Assembly (NCBI RefSeq): GCF_041381155.1
Contig: NC_091135.1
Location: 69,049,418-69,113,417 of the forward strand
From: Argopecten irradians
Lineage: Eukaryota > Mollusca > Bivalvia > Pectinida > Pectinidae
Length of the DNA: 64,000 nt
Reading direction: 5' to 3'
The first letter of the stretch is position 1; each line of letters starts with the position of its first letter. Under the pieces are notes generated by a model. That model was not told the DNA's origin. It saw only the letters and a program-made list of their open reading frames with translations, and searched no databases. Below are positions 13,401 through 26,307 of the stretch, piece after piece. The position numbers and the translations under genes are program-made.

Positions 13401-16047
13401 TTTGGTTTCACATCTCTCGTGTTACTTCGAGAATGTCGCGACGATGTTCGGAAGAGTTCGGAATGATTCGGCATCTTTCGAGCTTATTTTTGACGTGTAC
13501 ACGTTAAAAAGATTTTTTACTTCTATAATTAAAAATACTTCCAGTGCTGCAACTTTATAAAAAGTGGTAAAAGTAGAAAGTTTAAACCTCGGACAGACGG
13601 GGAAAAGTGTGTATAACACTTAAACAGTTTTCACTATGACAAAAAGAGCGAAAGTGATAGACCATACAACTTTAAAACTCAGGGTTGAAACACAAGTTCA
13701 AATGGGATTCATATCCGACAAAAGAACCACAAGGCATACATATGCAATATGATATATAACAAAATGGAATGCAAGATATTGGAGAGAGAGAAAACATATT
13801 GATTCATAAACATAAAGACATACATTTTGACTGAACATGTGAGTGTATTGGTCATTTTGACTGAACATGTGAGTGTATTGGTCATTTTGATCCCTCAATT
13901 ATACATTTTCAATGGTCTAGCAAATCGATTGTGAAAAAGACCAAACTACTGTCAATATTTTATCTAATAATAACATCGAACACGATTTCAGACATATCTG
14001 TCTGTGTAGGCTTGAGCTCCCCAGTACTTCTGAAGAACGTTAAATACAACAGTCAAACGTGTTCTCTCTCATGTTTATCAAATCTATTAGTCGGTACCAG
14101 AAAGAATGCAGACGTTCCAGAACCTCACCCTACTTCAGTGCCACTATACATGTTGTGATTACGTGTTAATAAATGTTAGTTCGGAACCGGTCAAGGTAAA
14201 ACATTAATAACATTTACAAACATTAAGGAGAAATGGGCATATGATTCCAAACAAAGTGACAATCCCGTAGAAAGATACTATATACACTTAAGACATATTT
14301 AAATACTGTTAGTGTGGTCAGCTTTGCGGGGAGTAAATTTCTCAATTTCTGTAAAGGACTACGGCAAATCCTAGATGAAACAATTGTCTGATCTGGTCTC
14401 CGTATATTTTATTGGATACAATGATACTTTTGACTTGTTTAGAATACCAGTTATAAAAATGGAAATGTATAAAAAAAAAAAGGAAAGATAAAAACAATTC
14501 ACATAGATTGTATGGTGACGCTTTAAAACGCACTATTAGAACCAGGTAGTACCGTCCTCTTCTTCCTCGCTCACAGCCGCATTACAAATACAACAAAATT
14601 CATTTACAGGTACTAGTGCTGAAATGTGTTTAACGAACAATCCATAAATTGTTGTGCAATTCATTTATTTCCATGTAACAAGAGTTTGACAAATTAGTCC
14701 CTACCCATGTATACAGATGTGTCCAGATACCAGGGCCGTTTTCGTTTATTCGGAATAACCGGTTCGACCGTTTGTAAAAGTCATTATTTCAAGTATATAT
14801 CCTGACGGACCTGCAGTTTACGATACAGGTATGTGAGGACTTTTTCAAAACTCACATGAAAACAATATAAAATCACCAGGTCCGTCTGCAATTCATAAAT
14901 GAACAACTACGTCCAGCCAGTCAAACCGCATGAGCTGTAATAGCTAATTGATGTATTCATCAGTTGTACATTACTTATATAACTTACACATACGATACAT
15001 TATTACATTTATCACACAAAAATACTTTTTATTTATGTTTAAGTAAAAATGAAATCTATTTTTGGTTATGTATATTTTCTATATTCAAAAATCTATAATA
15101 ATTATGTAAGGGACTCTGTTCCATGCATGATTTGATATCTTTTTATGATAGTCGGTAAACTTACATGTTTAAGTTTTGAAATATACATGAATCGCCAAAG
15201 GAGGAAAACGCCATTTCAACATGTGCATCAAATAACACATGCTATATAAGGTCACTGATGCAAAACAGATGACGATATAGCATGGTCATTACTTACACAA
15301 GCATTGTGATATAATCAAAAAGGTACAAATATAAGGTATATGTAAAATGCATCGTAAACATAGAGTGATGACGTTCAAACAAATGTGTAAACAGCGTGTA
15401 CAAATGAAGCGTAATGTATAGTAAGAGGAGTGGAAGGAATTACACAACCATTGTGATGTATATAGGGGAGGGGGAAGGAATTGATTAAACGTTTACACAG
15501 ACAACAATAAAGAACTGGAAAATGATCAAACGACAAATTCAAAACTTGAAATAGTTGGAAGTCATGACAAAATTTTATGTGGAATATCTAAAGTCCATTA
15601 TGTGTTCACCAAACTTTGCTAAGATCTACATTAACATCCCTTATGAAACGTACTTCATTTTTTTTAAATGAGGATAATTACTGAATTATTTATTAATAAA
15701 GAATTCTTAAAATTGAAAGGACTGATTCCCATACATAAGATTACCTCGTGTGGTAACCAAAACAAGCGTGCCATGAGCTAGGGTAGTTTCGAGTTGACGG
15801 CAATACGACTGTTTTAACGTTTGACACTCATTTTTTCCACATATGTATTGACAGTGGCTCATTACATGTTTATTATGCTTCATAATCAAGAAATGCCGAG
15901 TGTAAATAGTGAGATGCATACATGGGGCACCAAAGTGGGACATTTTAACGTACACGTGTGTGACATGATAACTAACGTTACATGTAACTAATAACTTGAA
16001 TATAGTTCGGCGTTAGTTAGCAGCTACTATTTTCTCCAGCTGAAAAT
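10428..16047. other. Long AT-rich non-coding stretch
   Basis: No supported gene in 5.6 kb. Small items: a GAT-rich microsatellite at about 12412-12474, followed by aataaa at 12525 and a run of 19 A at 12546-12564, which may be the tail of a retrocopied transcript; a 30-bp direct duplication at 13823-13852 / 13853-13882 containing gaacatgtgagtgtattggt; and a possible transposon end at about 14731 (cagggccgttttcgtttatt) without a partner. Confidence 0.5.
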
Positions 16048-16130
16048 CATCCTTACTACTCCAGGGATTCCGATTACGTACTTACACGTAGACATCGTTA
16101 GTGATCGGAACCCCTGGGATATCGAGGATG
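16048..16130. mobile_element. Palindromic MITE, 83 bp, 9-bp target duplication
   Basis: The ends are inverted copies of each other (catcc-t-ctactccagggattccg at left; cggaacccctgggatatcgaggatg at right). The flanks gctgaaaat (16039-16047) and gctgaaaac (16131-16139) match at 8 of 9 bases, giving a 9-bp target site duplication. The termini match the larger element at 50961-51277. A 9-bp duplication with long terminal inverted repeats suggests a Mutator-like family, but no transposase is present. Confidence 0.7.
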
Positions 16131-17023
16131 GCTGAAAACTTGCTCACAAATTCACAGCTTATATTCCTATAAACAATAGTTCTACACACTTAAAAAGACG
16201 ATATATCCATGATATATACGAACAGAAATGCACTTGTAATACACTCAGAACATAACTGCAGTACCTAGGCAATCGTATAATGAAGTAACCATGAATTCTA
16301 TATAAACAGGGAATTGGCATGAATATCCAGCCAACAGTCAATATTTAAATATGTATATACATAAAGTGTCCTTGTGTACGTACATGTATCTGGTACAATT
16401 AAAATAATGTATTGCGGCTGTTTAAAAATGTTTATTATAATTATTTCCCGCTTTCCTGTATATTTCAGCTCATTAGCTTCTTTACCACCTTTTATTTTTC
16501 ATTTTTTAATTATATACATTTTGTATCTGGGTTTCACATGTCCATTCATAAAAATCAAAGATGTAGTCATTTTACAGGTATGTAGCGTTCAATGTATACA
16601 TGTACTGGTTAAATCATTAATCACTGTCATTTGTGCCGGATTAATAAGCTTGAGTGTGTTTAATATCAAATTGGAGACTGCAATTTACGTCTAAAGTAAA
16701 TATATTCTTGCGACGGTTCACCTCATTATCACACTTCATTTCACACTAAGCTAGATAATTATCAATCATTCCAAACCGTATCTGAATATTTTCAATAAAG
16801 GCTATGCTTGATAATACATACGGTATTATATAATTATAATTCATTTTTGCTTGTTACGAGCATTTTCATTGGCTTAAAAATTTACTTTATCAGCCCATAA
16901 AGGAAAAAATGGCGTCGCCGTTTGTAACGTCGCTTCTTATTGGCAGAGATGACGGCGTAATAATTTCATAGACAAAAGAGTCCAAAGATGAATTTTAAAT
17001 GTTGAAGAGATTATCTTTAGTAA
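16131..17023. other. AT-rich non-coding stretch
   Basis: No gene was seen. The part from about 16860 onward (cattttcattggcttaaaaa and the CG-rich part around gcgtcgccgtttgtaacgtc) may belong to the same mobile element as the fold-back that follows. Confidence 0.35.
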
Positions 17024-17200
17024 ATTGAATTATAAGGATTAATTTGAATAGATTTTTTATGTTATGGAGATATAACACAAAAATCTGAGTGTACTCTCAT
17101 CATAAACCGCTTCGCGGTTTATTTAGAGTACACTCAGATTTTTGTGTTATATCTCCATAACATAAAAAAATTATTCAAGTTAATCCTTAAATATTTTTTA
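17024..17200. mobile_element. Fold-back (snap-back) element
   Basis: Two arms of about 75 bp are inverted copies. The inner 45 bp (17053-17097 against 17126-17169) are almost identical and include gttatggagatataacacaa. The short loop contains its own small hairpin, aaaccgcttcgcggttt. Transcribed or single-stranded DNA would form a strong hairpin. This is a MITE-like fold-back; exact ends and target duplication were not established. Confidence 0.75.
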
Positions 17201-18410
17201 AAATTAAAAATTAAGACAATGTCTATCGTTTTATCTTTACAACAAACTTCTTATAGAGCGAATGAAATGTCCATGGTCCTCGGAGTTCGTTATAAACAAG
17301 CTTTGCTGTATATGCTTTTAAAGCCTTGTGGTTGAAATTTACCGACTAAGTGAAGAGCACAAGAACTTGGACCTCTGAAAAGAAGACTAAAAGATAAGAT
17401 TTTGCCGTTGTCTATTGCATGACTATCCTAACTAGTGTTCTATAACTTCACCCCGTTTCTTTGCCAATGGCTACACTTTGTAGCCAGGTATTGGTATCTC
17501 TCTGTATCCAACAACTAACAAGTCAATATATAGCACGGTACGGAGACCCATCAGCACACAACTAATGTAGCACAAGAGGTGGATTCCGGCTTTGTTCTTC
17601 CTTCTCATAAAGCAGTGTAGTAATTCGCCTTCCTAAGGTTTTGCCCCAATTGCTGAAGTTGCTAATTAATTTGTCGATCATCTGAAGCTGCATTTCGTTT
17701 CAGTATCGCGATTTTCCTTTTCCAAATAGTTCTCTCCTAGGATGAGAATATTTCACCGTGATATGTGTAAGCAGAGTTAATATAAAGGTTATGTCTATAA
17801 ATACGTTTGTATGTTGTTTACCGTATGACTTTGGCCCATAAATGAAATAACGAGATATGCATGTATAAGCATCTTAAAATGCGCCGAACAAGTTTGAGCT
17901 GATATCAAAAATATAAAAAAGATCACTTTCCTGGGTGATTATTCGATGATATGTTTTTAGATTTTACTTTCACGTAAGTTTGTTTGTACCTGAAGAGCTT
18001 ATCAGGACGGTTTACGCTGAGCTACGCGTTATCTTAAGATAAAGAACACTCCATAGGCCATGTTAAGTTGATTTAACTAATTTAAGCTGTGGCCAGGGTC
18101 ACCGTCGAGCAACTAGACTTATCATAAGTTTTGATGAAGCCAAATGACAAATCTTTGACAGCCACACATCCATGTTACTGTATTTATCTTTTCAATGGCT
18201 ACTGAGAACTTTACTGATCGATATGTTTGGCGCATAGCATCAATGTCATGTCTTAGAAGAAAAAAAAACCCACTCGTGTCCGTCTCATTTCAGAGCTTTT
18301 GATCACAGTTAAAACAATTTTTTTATTCTAATGTTATTCAATGCTCTACGAGTATCAGGAAATTTCAAAACCCGATATGACTGGATATAACTGGACTTAA
18401 CCTGTGAGTA
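17201..18410. other. Non-coding stretch
   Basis: Nothing supported. There is no clear exon or repeat beyond the tail of the fold-back. Confidence 0.4.
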
Positions 18411-20714
18411 AGGATGGTCTGTAGTGTCGTCAGGATGGTCTGTAGTGTCGTCAGGATGGTTTGTAGTGTCGTCAGGACGGTCTGTAGTGTCGTCAGAACG
18501 GTCTTTAGTGTTGTCAGGATGGTCTTTAGTGTCGTCAGGACGGTCTGTAGTGTCGTCAGAACGGTCTTTAGTGTTGTCAGGATGGTCTTTAGTGTCGTCA
18601 GAACGGTCTTTAGTGTTGTCAGGATGGTCTTTAGTGTTGTCAGGACGGTCTGTAGTGTCGTCAGGATGGTCTGTAGTGTCGTCAGAACGGTCTTTAGTGT
18701 TGTCAGGATGGTCTTTAGTGTCGTCAGAACGGTCTTTAGTGTTGTCAGGACGGTCTGTAGGGTTGTCAGGATGGTCTGTAGTGTTGTCAGGACGGTCTGT
18801 AGTGTCGTCAGAACGGTATGTAGTGTGGTCATGACAGTCTGTAGTGTCGTCAGAACGGTCTGTAGTGTCGTCAGGATGGTCTCTAATATCATCAGGATGG
18901 TCTGTAGTGTCGTCAGAACGGTCTTTAGTGTTGTCAGGAGGGTATGTAGTGTTGTCAGGATGGTCTGTAGTGTCGTCAGGACGGTCTGTAGTGTTGTCAG
19001 GAGGGTATGTAGTGTTGTCAGGAGGGTATGTAGTGTTGTCAGGAGGGTATGTAGTGTTGTCAGGAGGGTATGTAGTGTTGTCAGGATGGTCTGTAGTGTT
19101 GTCAGGATGGTCTGTGGTGTCGTCAGAACGGTCTTTAGTGTTGTCAGGAGGGTATGTAGTGTTGTCAGGATGGTCTGTAGTGTTGTCAGGATGGTCTGTA
19201 GTGTTGTCAGGAGGGTATGTAGTGTTGTCAGGAGGGTATGTAGTGTTGTCAGGAGGGTATGTAGTGTCGTCAGGACGGTCTGTAGTGTTGTCAGGATGGT
19301 CAGTGGTGTCGTCAGGAGGGTATGTAGTGTTGTCAGGACGGTCTGTAGTGTCGTCAAGATGGTCTGTAGTGTTATCAGGGTGGTCTGTATTGTCGTCAGG
19401 ATGGTCTGTAGTGTTGTCAGGATGGTCTGTAGTGTCGTCAGGATGGTCTGTAGTGTCGTCAGGATGGTCTGTAGTGTTGTCAGGAGGGTATGTAGTGTCG
19501 TCAGGATGGTCTGTAGTGTTGTCAGGAGGGTCTGTAGTGTTGTCAGGATGGTCTGTAGTGTCGTCAGGAGGGTATGCAGTGTTGTCAGGATGGTCTGTGG
19601 TGTTGTCAGGATGGTCTGTAGTGTCGTCAGGAGGGTATGTAGTGTCGTCAGGATGGTATGTAGTGTTGTCAGGACGGTCTGTAGTGTTGTCAGGATGGTC
19701 TGTAGTGTTGTCAGGAGGGTATGTAGTGTTGTCAGGAGGGTATGTAGTGCTGTCAGGAGGGTATGTAGTGTTGTCAGGATGGTCTGTAGTGTTGTCAGGA
19801 CGGTCTGTAGTGTTGTCAGGATGGTCTTTAGTGTCGTCAGGAGGGTATGTAGTGTCGTCAGGATGGTATGTAGTGTTGTCAGGACGGTCTGTAGTGTTGT
19901 CAGGATGGTCTGTAGTGTTGTCAGGAGGGTATGTAGTGTTGTCAGGAGGGTATGTAGTGCTGTCAGGAGGGTATGTAGTGTTGTCAGGATGGTCTGTAGT
20001 GTTGTCAGGACGGTCTGTAGTGTTGTCAGGATGGTCTGTAGTGTCGTCAGGAGGGTATGTAGCGTTGTCAGGATGGTCTGTAGTGTCGTCAGGGTGGTCT
20101 GTAGTGTTGTCAGGGTGGTCTGTAGTGTTGTCAGGATGGTCTGTAGTGTTGTCAGGATGGTCTGTAGTGTTGTCAGGATGGTCTGTAGTGTTGTCTGGAT
20201 GGTCTGTAGTGTCGTCAGGAGGGTATGTAGGGTTGTCAGGATGGTTTGTAGTGTTGTCAGGATGGTCTGTAGTGTTGTCAGGATGGTCTGTAGTGTTGTC
20301 AGGATGGTCTGTAGTGTTGTCAGGATGGTCTGTAGTGTTGTCAGGATGGTCTGTAGTGTCGTCAGGAGGGTATGTAGTGTTGTCAGGATGGTCTGTAGCG
20401 TTGTCAGGATGGTCGGTAGTGTTGTCAGGATGGTCTGTGGTGTTGTCAGGATGGTCTGTAGTGTTGTCAGGATGGTCTGTAGTGTCGTCAGGATGGTCTG
20501 TAGAGTTGTCAGGATGGTCTGTAGTGTTGTCAGGATGGTCTGTAGTGTTGTCAGGATGGTCTGTAGTGTTGTCAGGATGGTCTGTAGTGTCGTCAGGACG
20601 GTCGGTAGTGTCGTCAGGATGGTCTGTAGCGTTGTCATGATGGTCTGTAGTGTTGTCAGGATGGTCTGTAGAGTTGTCAGGATGGTCTGTGGTGTCGTCA
20701 GGATGGTCTTTAGG
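18411..20714. repeat. 21-bp minisatellite, about 110 units
   Basis: Tandem units of the type tgtagtgttgtcaggatggt plus one base. Variants (gtc/gtt, aggatgg/aggacgg/aggaggg, tct/tat) recur in ordered blocks, and a block of about 190 bp starting near 19651 recurs 210 bp later, so higher-order duplication has occurred. Because 21 is a multiple of three and the unit lacks stops in four frames, very long open frames exist on both strands (for example heptads TTDHPDN on minus and SVVLSGW on plus). These are not evidence of coding. No flanking exon, splice site or start context supports a gene. Confidence 0.95.
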
Positions 20715-22735
20715 CCACACCAATTTGAAAAATAGTTCTTCGGAATTTTTTGGAAAAAACGTGGGGCGAGAGGTTGGGTTTTTATTTTTTATTTTTTTTT
20801 TTTCATTTTCCCCAAAAAATGGGGCGAGCGGTTTCAAAAAATGAGAATATGATGTATACAAACATTAACACAAGGCTAAATCCATTATATTTGTGTTTTA
20901 TTTACATGGGAGTTGTAGCATTTTATGTTTTGGGAGTCAAAAGAAAAGATATAAATAACATCATTAGCCTCTGTGCTATTGACTTGTCTGAAAGACTGAT
21001 TGTTGTATGAACAATGTTCATGTGCAAAGATTTAAAGAGAACAAGGTAAAAACCAATATAATGATAAATTCAACATTTATTAACAACAATAATGCCGGAG
21101 TGTCATGCCTTGGCATTGACAAATAAAAAAAAAGACAAACAAAATATTAATTATCAAATTCAAATATATTTATACTATAAATCAACAGTGTTTTTATTTC
21201 TCGTCCAGGTGGAACGCTAATCAAAACACTATACGAGAATCATAAATATCGTTGATCTACAATATTGGGAACCTGTAAAATTTTGCCTCACCCAATAGAA
21301 CAAAAGGTTAGCATATGCGTACATGAAAATACTTTTTTTCATGTAAATTTACATTGAAAAAAAAAAGAATTTTTAAGTATGCAAATGTAATAATTGGAAT
21401 GTTTTAGACTCACACAAAATCAAATGTAAATATATCAAATATTAAAAATCAAAGTATAGATATAATCTTGACTAGTCATGCAAAACTATAGAAGCATTCA
21501 ATATCATCATATTAATCTCAATTGCATTAATTCTGATATTAGTTTCGATCTGTGACCTTGCTTTCATCTTTGACAACAAACATTCAATACAAAACATTCT
21601 AAAGTTGGAAGGAGATTTATTGCATGTTTCGCTGTTGTTGGCATGATAGAGAGTACAGCTCACTAACCATAACACGTGTTTAAGTCAGTCGTTCTATATT
21701 CTCACATCAAGTACTCCTAACAAGCACAATACCATCATACATTTACGGTAGCTACACGTGAGTTACTCGAGCGTGGAATCGTAGTGACCACGTCATTCTA
21801 TATTCTCACATTCATTAACAAACAAGTATTTACACGTGAATTACTGGAGCATGGATTCGTTCTAGATTCTCACATTCGTTAATCAATCATGGTATGTAAT
21901 GTCTCATTAACACTGTAGGTCAGGAGTTTATCAGTGTGCCACATTGATGATACACATATATCAGACGGATTTCTAATGCAGTTATTTATACTAAAACGGC
22001 CAATAGCAGCATTGATACTACAATTATTGTGTCGGTAAGTGACACATAGAAAACACTTTATTCATTTGAACAACAAATTTATTTAAATTAATTTCCGCTA
22101 CATTATGGACCTCCCACTTTTTACCTGATGGTTTTAATTTTTGTTTAGTCCCCTTTTATCATAAAATGACTTCCAACGTCAATGGAATGTCGCGCAGATT
22201 TAAATCGCTTTGCTTGTTGAAGTCTCTCTCTCTCTCCGCCCTATCCCCCCTCTCTCTGGTTACAATATTGTTAAATTCACTCTGCTCCACATACATGTAT
22301 GAATACATATCTCTCAAAATTTGGTTTGGCGTACTGAAAAGATGTCTTTATTACATGTTTGTTCAATGAAACAATAAAGTTCTTCTCCTTACAAATAAGA
22401 CAAAAATAATCCAAATAGGACGAAAGTGACAACACGCTTCCTTCTACGTCTTTAAGAGGCTTAAACTTACATCATCTGCTTATTTGTATATTTTTGTAAA
22501 CAGTCAGATCTGATTACTTGCTTAAAATAGCCTGACATATATAACTAATAATGATGTCATTCATGAATGAAATTCGGCTGATTATTATCACTGTAGAACG
22601 ATTCTTGTCAAGAAGCCAACCCAGGAGTAAAGTCTTTGCTAGATGGAACAACTCTGTCCGACATATTTTCTCTCAATGAAGCTTAACGTTATCTGAGTTT
22701 GTTTTGAGGTCACTTAACTATAAAAAGGTCATATA
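20715..22735. other. AT-rich non-coding stretch
   Basis: It starts with a GC-rich patch with two ggggcgag motifs around a T-rich run (20762-20828). The rest is AT-rich without supported genes. A CT-rich run lies at about 22222-22255. Confidence 0.4.
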
Positions 22736-23902
22736 CAGTAAAACCCCTCTAACTCGAACCCGGATTCCTCGAATACCCCATATTCGTCGAACTGGTCGTA
22801 CGATCCCGACCGTGTCCCTATATAATCTATGTAACAAAACCCCGGATAGCTCGAACAGCTATTCGTCGAATACCCCTTATTCCTCGAACAGAAATATATC
22901 CATGTTTGAGCAAATGCATAGTATGTACCCATGCATTCGTCGAACAGGTGTTCGGCCCTTGGTAATTGTTTACCTGTGTGTCACACCTGACTGCACCGAC
23001 CGTCACAGATAATAGCTCACGACCTGTGTTATACAGGTGTCGTATCAAGCCTTTCGGTAATTAAGGGATTAACGGTGTCAGTATTACCTACCTTCACGAT
23101 CGCCAGTCGTTGTTTGATGCAAATTTTATTTGAATATTTCAGAAAAGGCATTAAATAATCGATGTCTCTCTCGTAATAATCTTCGCTTAAATACGTAAAT
23201 AGAGAGTACGCATTGTGAAATGACAAAAGAGTCGGAAGAAATCGCTGACGTCCGACTTCCTGTATAAGTTCAATATTTTTTTTTTTAATTTCTGTGGTTT
23301 TTTCAAAAGATATAAACGATACCAAAATTTGATATTGCTACGTACAAATCACATTGACCCATGTTCGTTTTTATCAGTGCGTTCCGTATCTTTTCCCGCA
23401 TATTGTATTTTCGTAACTTTCCTCGTGAACACGTGTAACCTAACGCTTTTACAAGGTAGACATAGGTATCGTTGTTTGTTCGTAACTATGCTGGTTAATA
23501 ATTTTATAGTGTGTATTTATTTTGTAAATGTGTTAAATGATTTTTTTAATTAAATCATCGATATTGTACACATTGTCTGTTTAAACCAATATGGTATTTT
23601 GTACCACGTTTGACGATCGTTTACATTTGATTTACTTTGTCGTCAGTATTTTCAAACCCTCATTTTATGCAATACATATTTTTTTCAACTTGATATTGCT
23701 ATCAAAAAACACTTTCATAAAAAATCCAAAATGCTGAAATTACGATAATTAAAATGTCATTACAATTTATTGTTTGTCATAGGGAGACCGGACATTTTGA
23801 CTGTCAACGGTCGATCATGACCAACCTCGGATGAGTCGAATACCCTGTATTCCTCGAATTATTGATATGGTCCCCTGCTGTTCGAGTTATAGGGGTTTTA
23901 CT
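22736..23902. mobile_element. pogo/Tigger-like DNA transposon remnant, non-autonomous
   Basis: The left end cagtaaaacccctctaactc and the right end gagttataggggttttac form terminal inverted repeats that continue as cgaac/gttcg. The left flank is TA, and TA follows the right end, as expected for the Tc1/mariner-pogo group. Just inside both ends, motifs like ttcctcgaatacccc and gtcgaatacc are repeated several times in direct and inverted order. About 1.17 kb long. No transposase with DDE motifs is readable, so it is a non-autonomous or decayed copy. Confidence 0.75.
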
Positions 23903-24305
23903 ACTATTGCAAAACATATTTTATTTCTTTTATCTGAAACGCAATTATAAGAAAATAATGAAATGTATTCAATTCATGTTATTGGAGAAACTAGTTCTCT
24001 CGACGGATGTGGTCTTAAATATCTTTATTTCTCTCATACCTACGGGTGTAATACTGACTGGTCTAGGGCAATACAGTCATGCCGCCTGAGGTTGTATTGC
24101 ATGGCTACCCATGAATGCAATAAAGCCTTGTGAAGTCTTAATTTACTTTAAAATATAGAAACAACGGGATATGAGTAGAAAATATTACGCAATTGTCATG
24201 TATGGAGAATTAACTTGTTGTCGAGTTTTCTTTCAAATTTATTTCAAAATGGCGGAAAATCATAGTAGTAAAATTGCAATAAAACTTCGAGGTATGAGAG
24301 AAAAA
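23903..24305. other. Spacer between transposon and fold-back cluster
   Basis: AT-rich; contains fragments such as gaggtatgagagaaaaat (24290-24306) that echo ctctcatacctacggg at about 24032 in inverted orientation. It is probably part of the fold-back element that follows. Confidence 0.35.
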
Positions 24306-24449
24306 TACTCTTTCATATGTGGATGTGAAGGATAGGGATATTCTACCCTCGGTATAACAAAATGTTGTTTTGCAAGCCTCGGGTTTTACAACATTTTGTG
24401 ACCCTCGAGTAGAATATCCCTATCCTTCATAACCACATATGAAAGAGTC
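24306..24449. mobile_element. Fold-back element 1 of a cluster
   Basis: The left arm begins tactctttcatatgtgg and holds gaaggatagggatattctac. The right arm is its inverted copy, ending ccacatatgaaagagt. Arms are about 63 bp with few mismatches, and the loop is about 18 bp around caagcctcggg. No coding capacity. Confidence 0.8.
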
Positions 24450-24680
24450 TTATATCATCAGCCATGTCATACGACCATATCATAAATATCGCAAGACGCA
24501 TGTGTAATAACACTATTATGACGCCACATGTAGTTTTGACGTCATAATATATACATGACGTCACATGATTGTTTTAGTAGACGGAAACATCACGTCCGAG
24601 CCGGATTTCTACTGTTTTATATAGAGACGAAATTTCAAGTTTTGTTTATATTTCTATTAATAAAAGATATATGATAAATA

Positions 24681-24826
24681 GAATCTTACACTTGTCACTA
24701 TGTAATATGAAATTTATCAAACTCGTTCAATAATTTGATATGTCACTCGCATAAAGGCTAGTGGCATATCAAATTATTGAACTCGTTTTAATAAATTTCA
24801 TATTACATAGCCACTCATGTAAGATC
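24681..24826. mobile_element. Fold-back element 2 of a cluster
   Basis: Arms of about 65 bp, starting gaatcttaca and ending atgtaagatc. The core tatgtaatatgaaatttat and its inverted copy are nearly perfect, as is tcaataatttgatatg. The loop is about 15 bp. The outer gaatcttaca motif also ends the fold-back at 25957-26112. Confidence 0.8.
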
Positions 24827-25690
24827 CTGTGAAATATACTTCCCTTACCTGTGGTAGAGGACTTCAGTCAGGCTGTAGGCTAGGCATCCTTTGGTCCATC
24901 ATAATTGAACCTTCCAAAATATCTTCTCCGATGTTTAATGTACCGACAGCTGGGAGAGTAAATTTATGCCATTTGTAAGTCACTGTTAAGAAATTAAATT
25001 AATTTAAATTGATCTTCCTCGTGTAGATTTTTCTGTCCTACCCTCAAGGTAGGGACAGATCCTATAATACTCACCTTTTTCTAATAATTAAGGCCACTCA
25101 ATAGAATAACTAACCAAAAAATGACAAAGCAATAAGAAAATCACATTTATTTAAATAAACATACCAAAGCTTCAAATAATTAATGCTTCAATTAAAATGT
25201 TAATAATAGCTGAATATCAACTTCAAAGTATTGTAAGGAAAAGTTTTAACTCATCAGGAACCTTTACACAACAAATGACACTTTTGAATTATACAGATGG
25301 AACTGATTTTACATACAATTTACCAACATTTAATGTTTCCGACAATTTCTTTTTCACTTAATACTTCTTTTTCCTCCAATCGTTGAATAGAACTTGATAA
25401 TAATCCAATTGTTTCATCCTGTTCCATATCCCCTAAAAAGAATTTTTTGCAACATTTCGTATAATCAAAGTTTATTTTATCTCACATAAAAACTCCTTTT
25501 GCTCCTTACAATGGATATTGACGAAAGGATGTATTAACATAGAGAAAAGAACCCCTAGGAGCGAAAAGTACTCACGAGCATAATAGGAACAGGTAAATCA
25601 AACAGAGAACAATGAGATAGTCACGGGTATAGGGATGGAAGGATGGTATTTTTCATTTAACCTGTCTTTTATTTGAGGTTAAGAAGCATG
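24827..25690. other. AT-rich non-coding stretch
   Basis: No gene was seen. It lies between fold-backs and may be internal sequence of a larger nested element. Confidence 0.35.
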
Positions 25691-25807
25691 CAGTAAGTCA
25701 GTTATTGCATGATTTCTCGTCAATTTGGGACTTATTACCCCCTCACTTCGCTCAGGGTTAATAATTCCTTTATTACTCGAAAGTCATGCAATAACCTTTA
25801 CTTACTT
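25691..25807. mobile_element. Imperfect fold-back element 3
   Basis: gtaagtcagttattgcatga at the left is an imperfect inverted match to tcatgcaataacctttacttac at the right, with further pairing between attaccccctcac and gcgctcagggttaataat-like sequence near the loop. It is weaker than its neighbours and may be older. Confidence 0.5.
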
Positions 25808-25956
25808 ACATGTAGATGTGACAACAATTCTCAATGTCCAACCCTCGGGAAGCCTAGGAATGTGATTTCGTTGTCACACCATCTAGATAGGGAAAGATTA
25901 TATTATTCCCCTTATACCTCACAGGGTTATCTCATGGTTGCCAAGGAAAGATTAAT

Positions 25957-26112
25957 AGAATCTTACATGGGTCTGTCAGGTGAACAGAAATATCTCAACC
26001 CTCGTGAAAGATTTTGGCTGGTCAACCCTCGGCAAGCCTCCGGTTGACCAGCCAAAATCTTTCACGAGGGTTGAGATATCTCTGTTCACCTGACAGACCA
26101 ATGTAAGATTCT
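25957..26112. mobile_element. Fold-back element 4, near-perfect palindrome
   Basis: Arms of about 72 bp (25957-26032 and 26040-26112) separated by about 7 bp. Shared arm blocks include tctgtcaggtgaacag, ctcaaccctcgtgaaagat and tttggctggtcaacc with their inverted copies. Ends are agaatcttacatg and atgtaagattct. The high arm identity points to recent insertion or arm conversion. A 112-codon plus-strand frame crossing it is not considered a gene. Confidence 0.85.
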
Positions 26113-26307
26113 TTCTTCTCCCATACCTTAATGAAACATACTGAAAATTCAGTCATATAGAAACATTTCAAAGTGCCACCATCATATAGGAACGTCGCAA
26201 TGCGTCAAAATTAATGACGTCGCCGACAATAGCCTCCACATGTAATGATGACGTCACGTCATTGTCTAGCGCGTGTGAGCTGTCTTTTCCCTACACCGGT
26301 AAAAGAC

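Noticed and set aside
14731-14900. hAT-like transposon starting cagggccgttttcgtttatt
   Set aside because: Only one possible end was found, with no inverted partner or 8-bp duplication nearby.
18309-20861. Open frames of 850, 757, 773 and 598 codons on both strands
   Set aside because: They are produced by a 21-bp tandem repeat without stops in four frames. There are no splice sites, no conserved domain and no frame preference.
25709-26047. A 112-codon plus-strand frame
   Set aside because: It runs through fold-back arms and their loop, with no domain or splice context.
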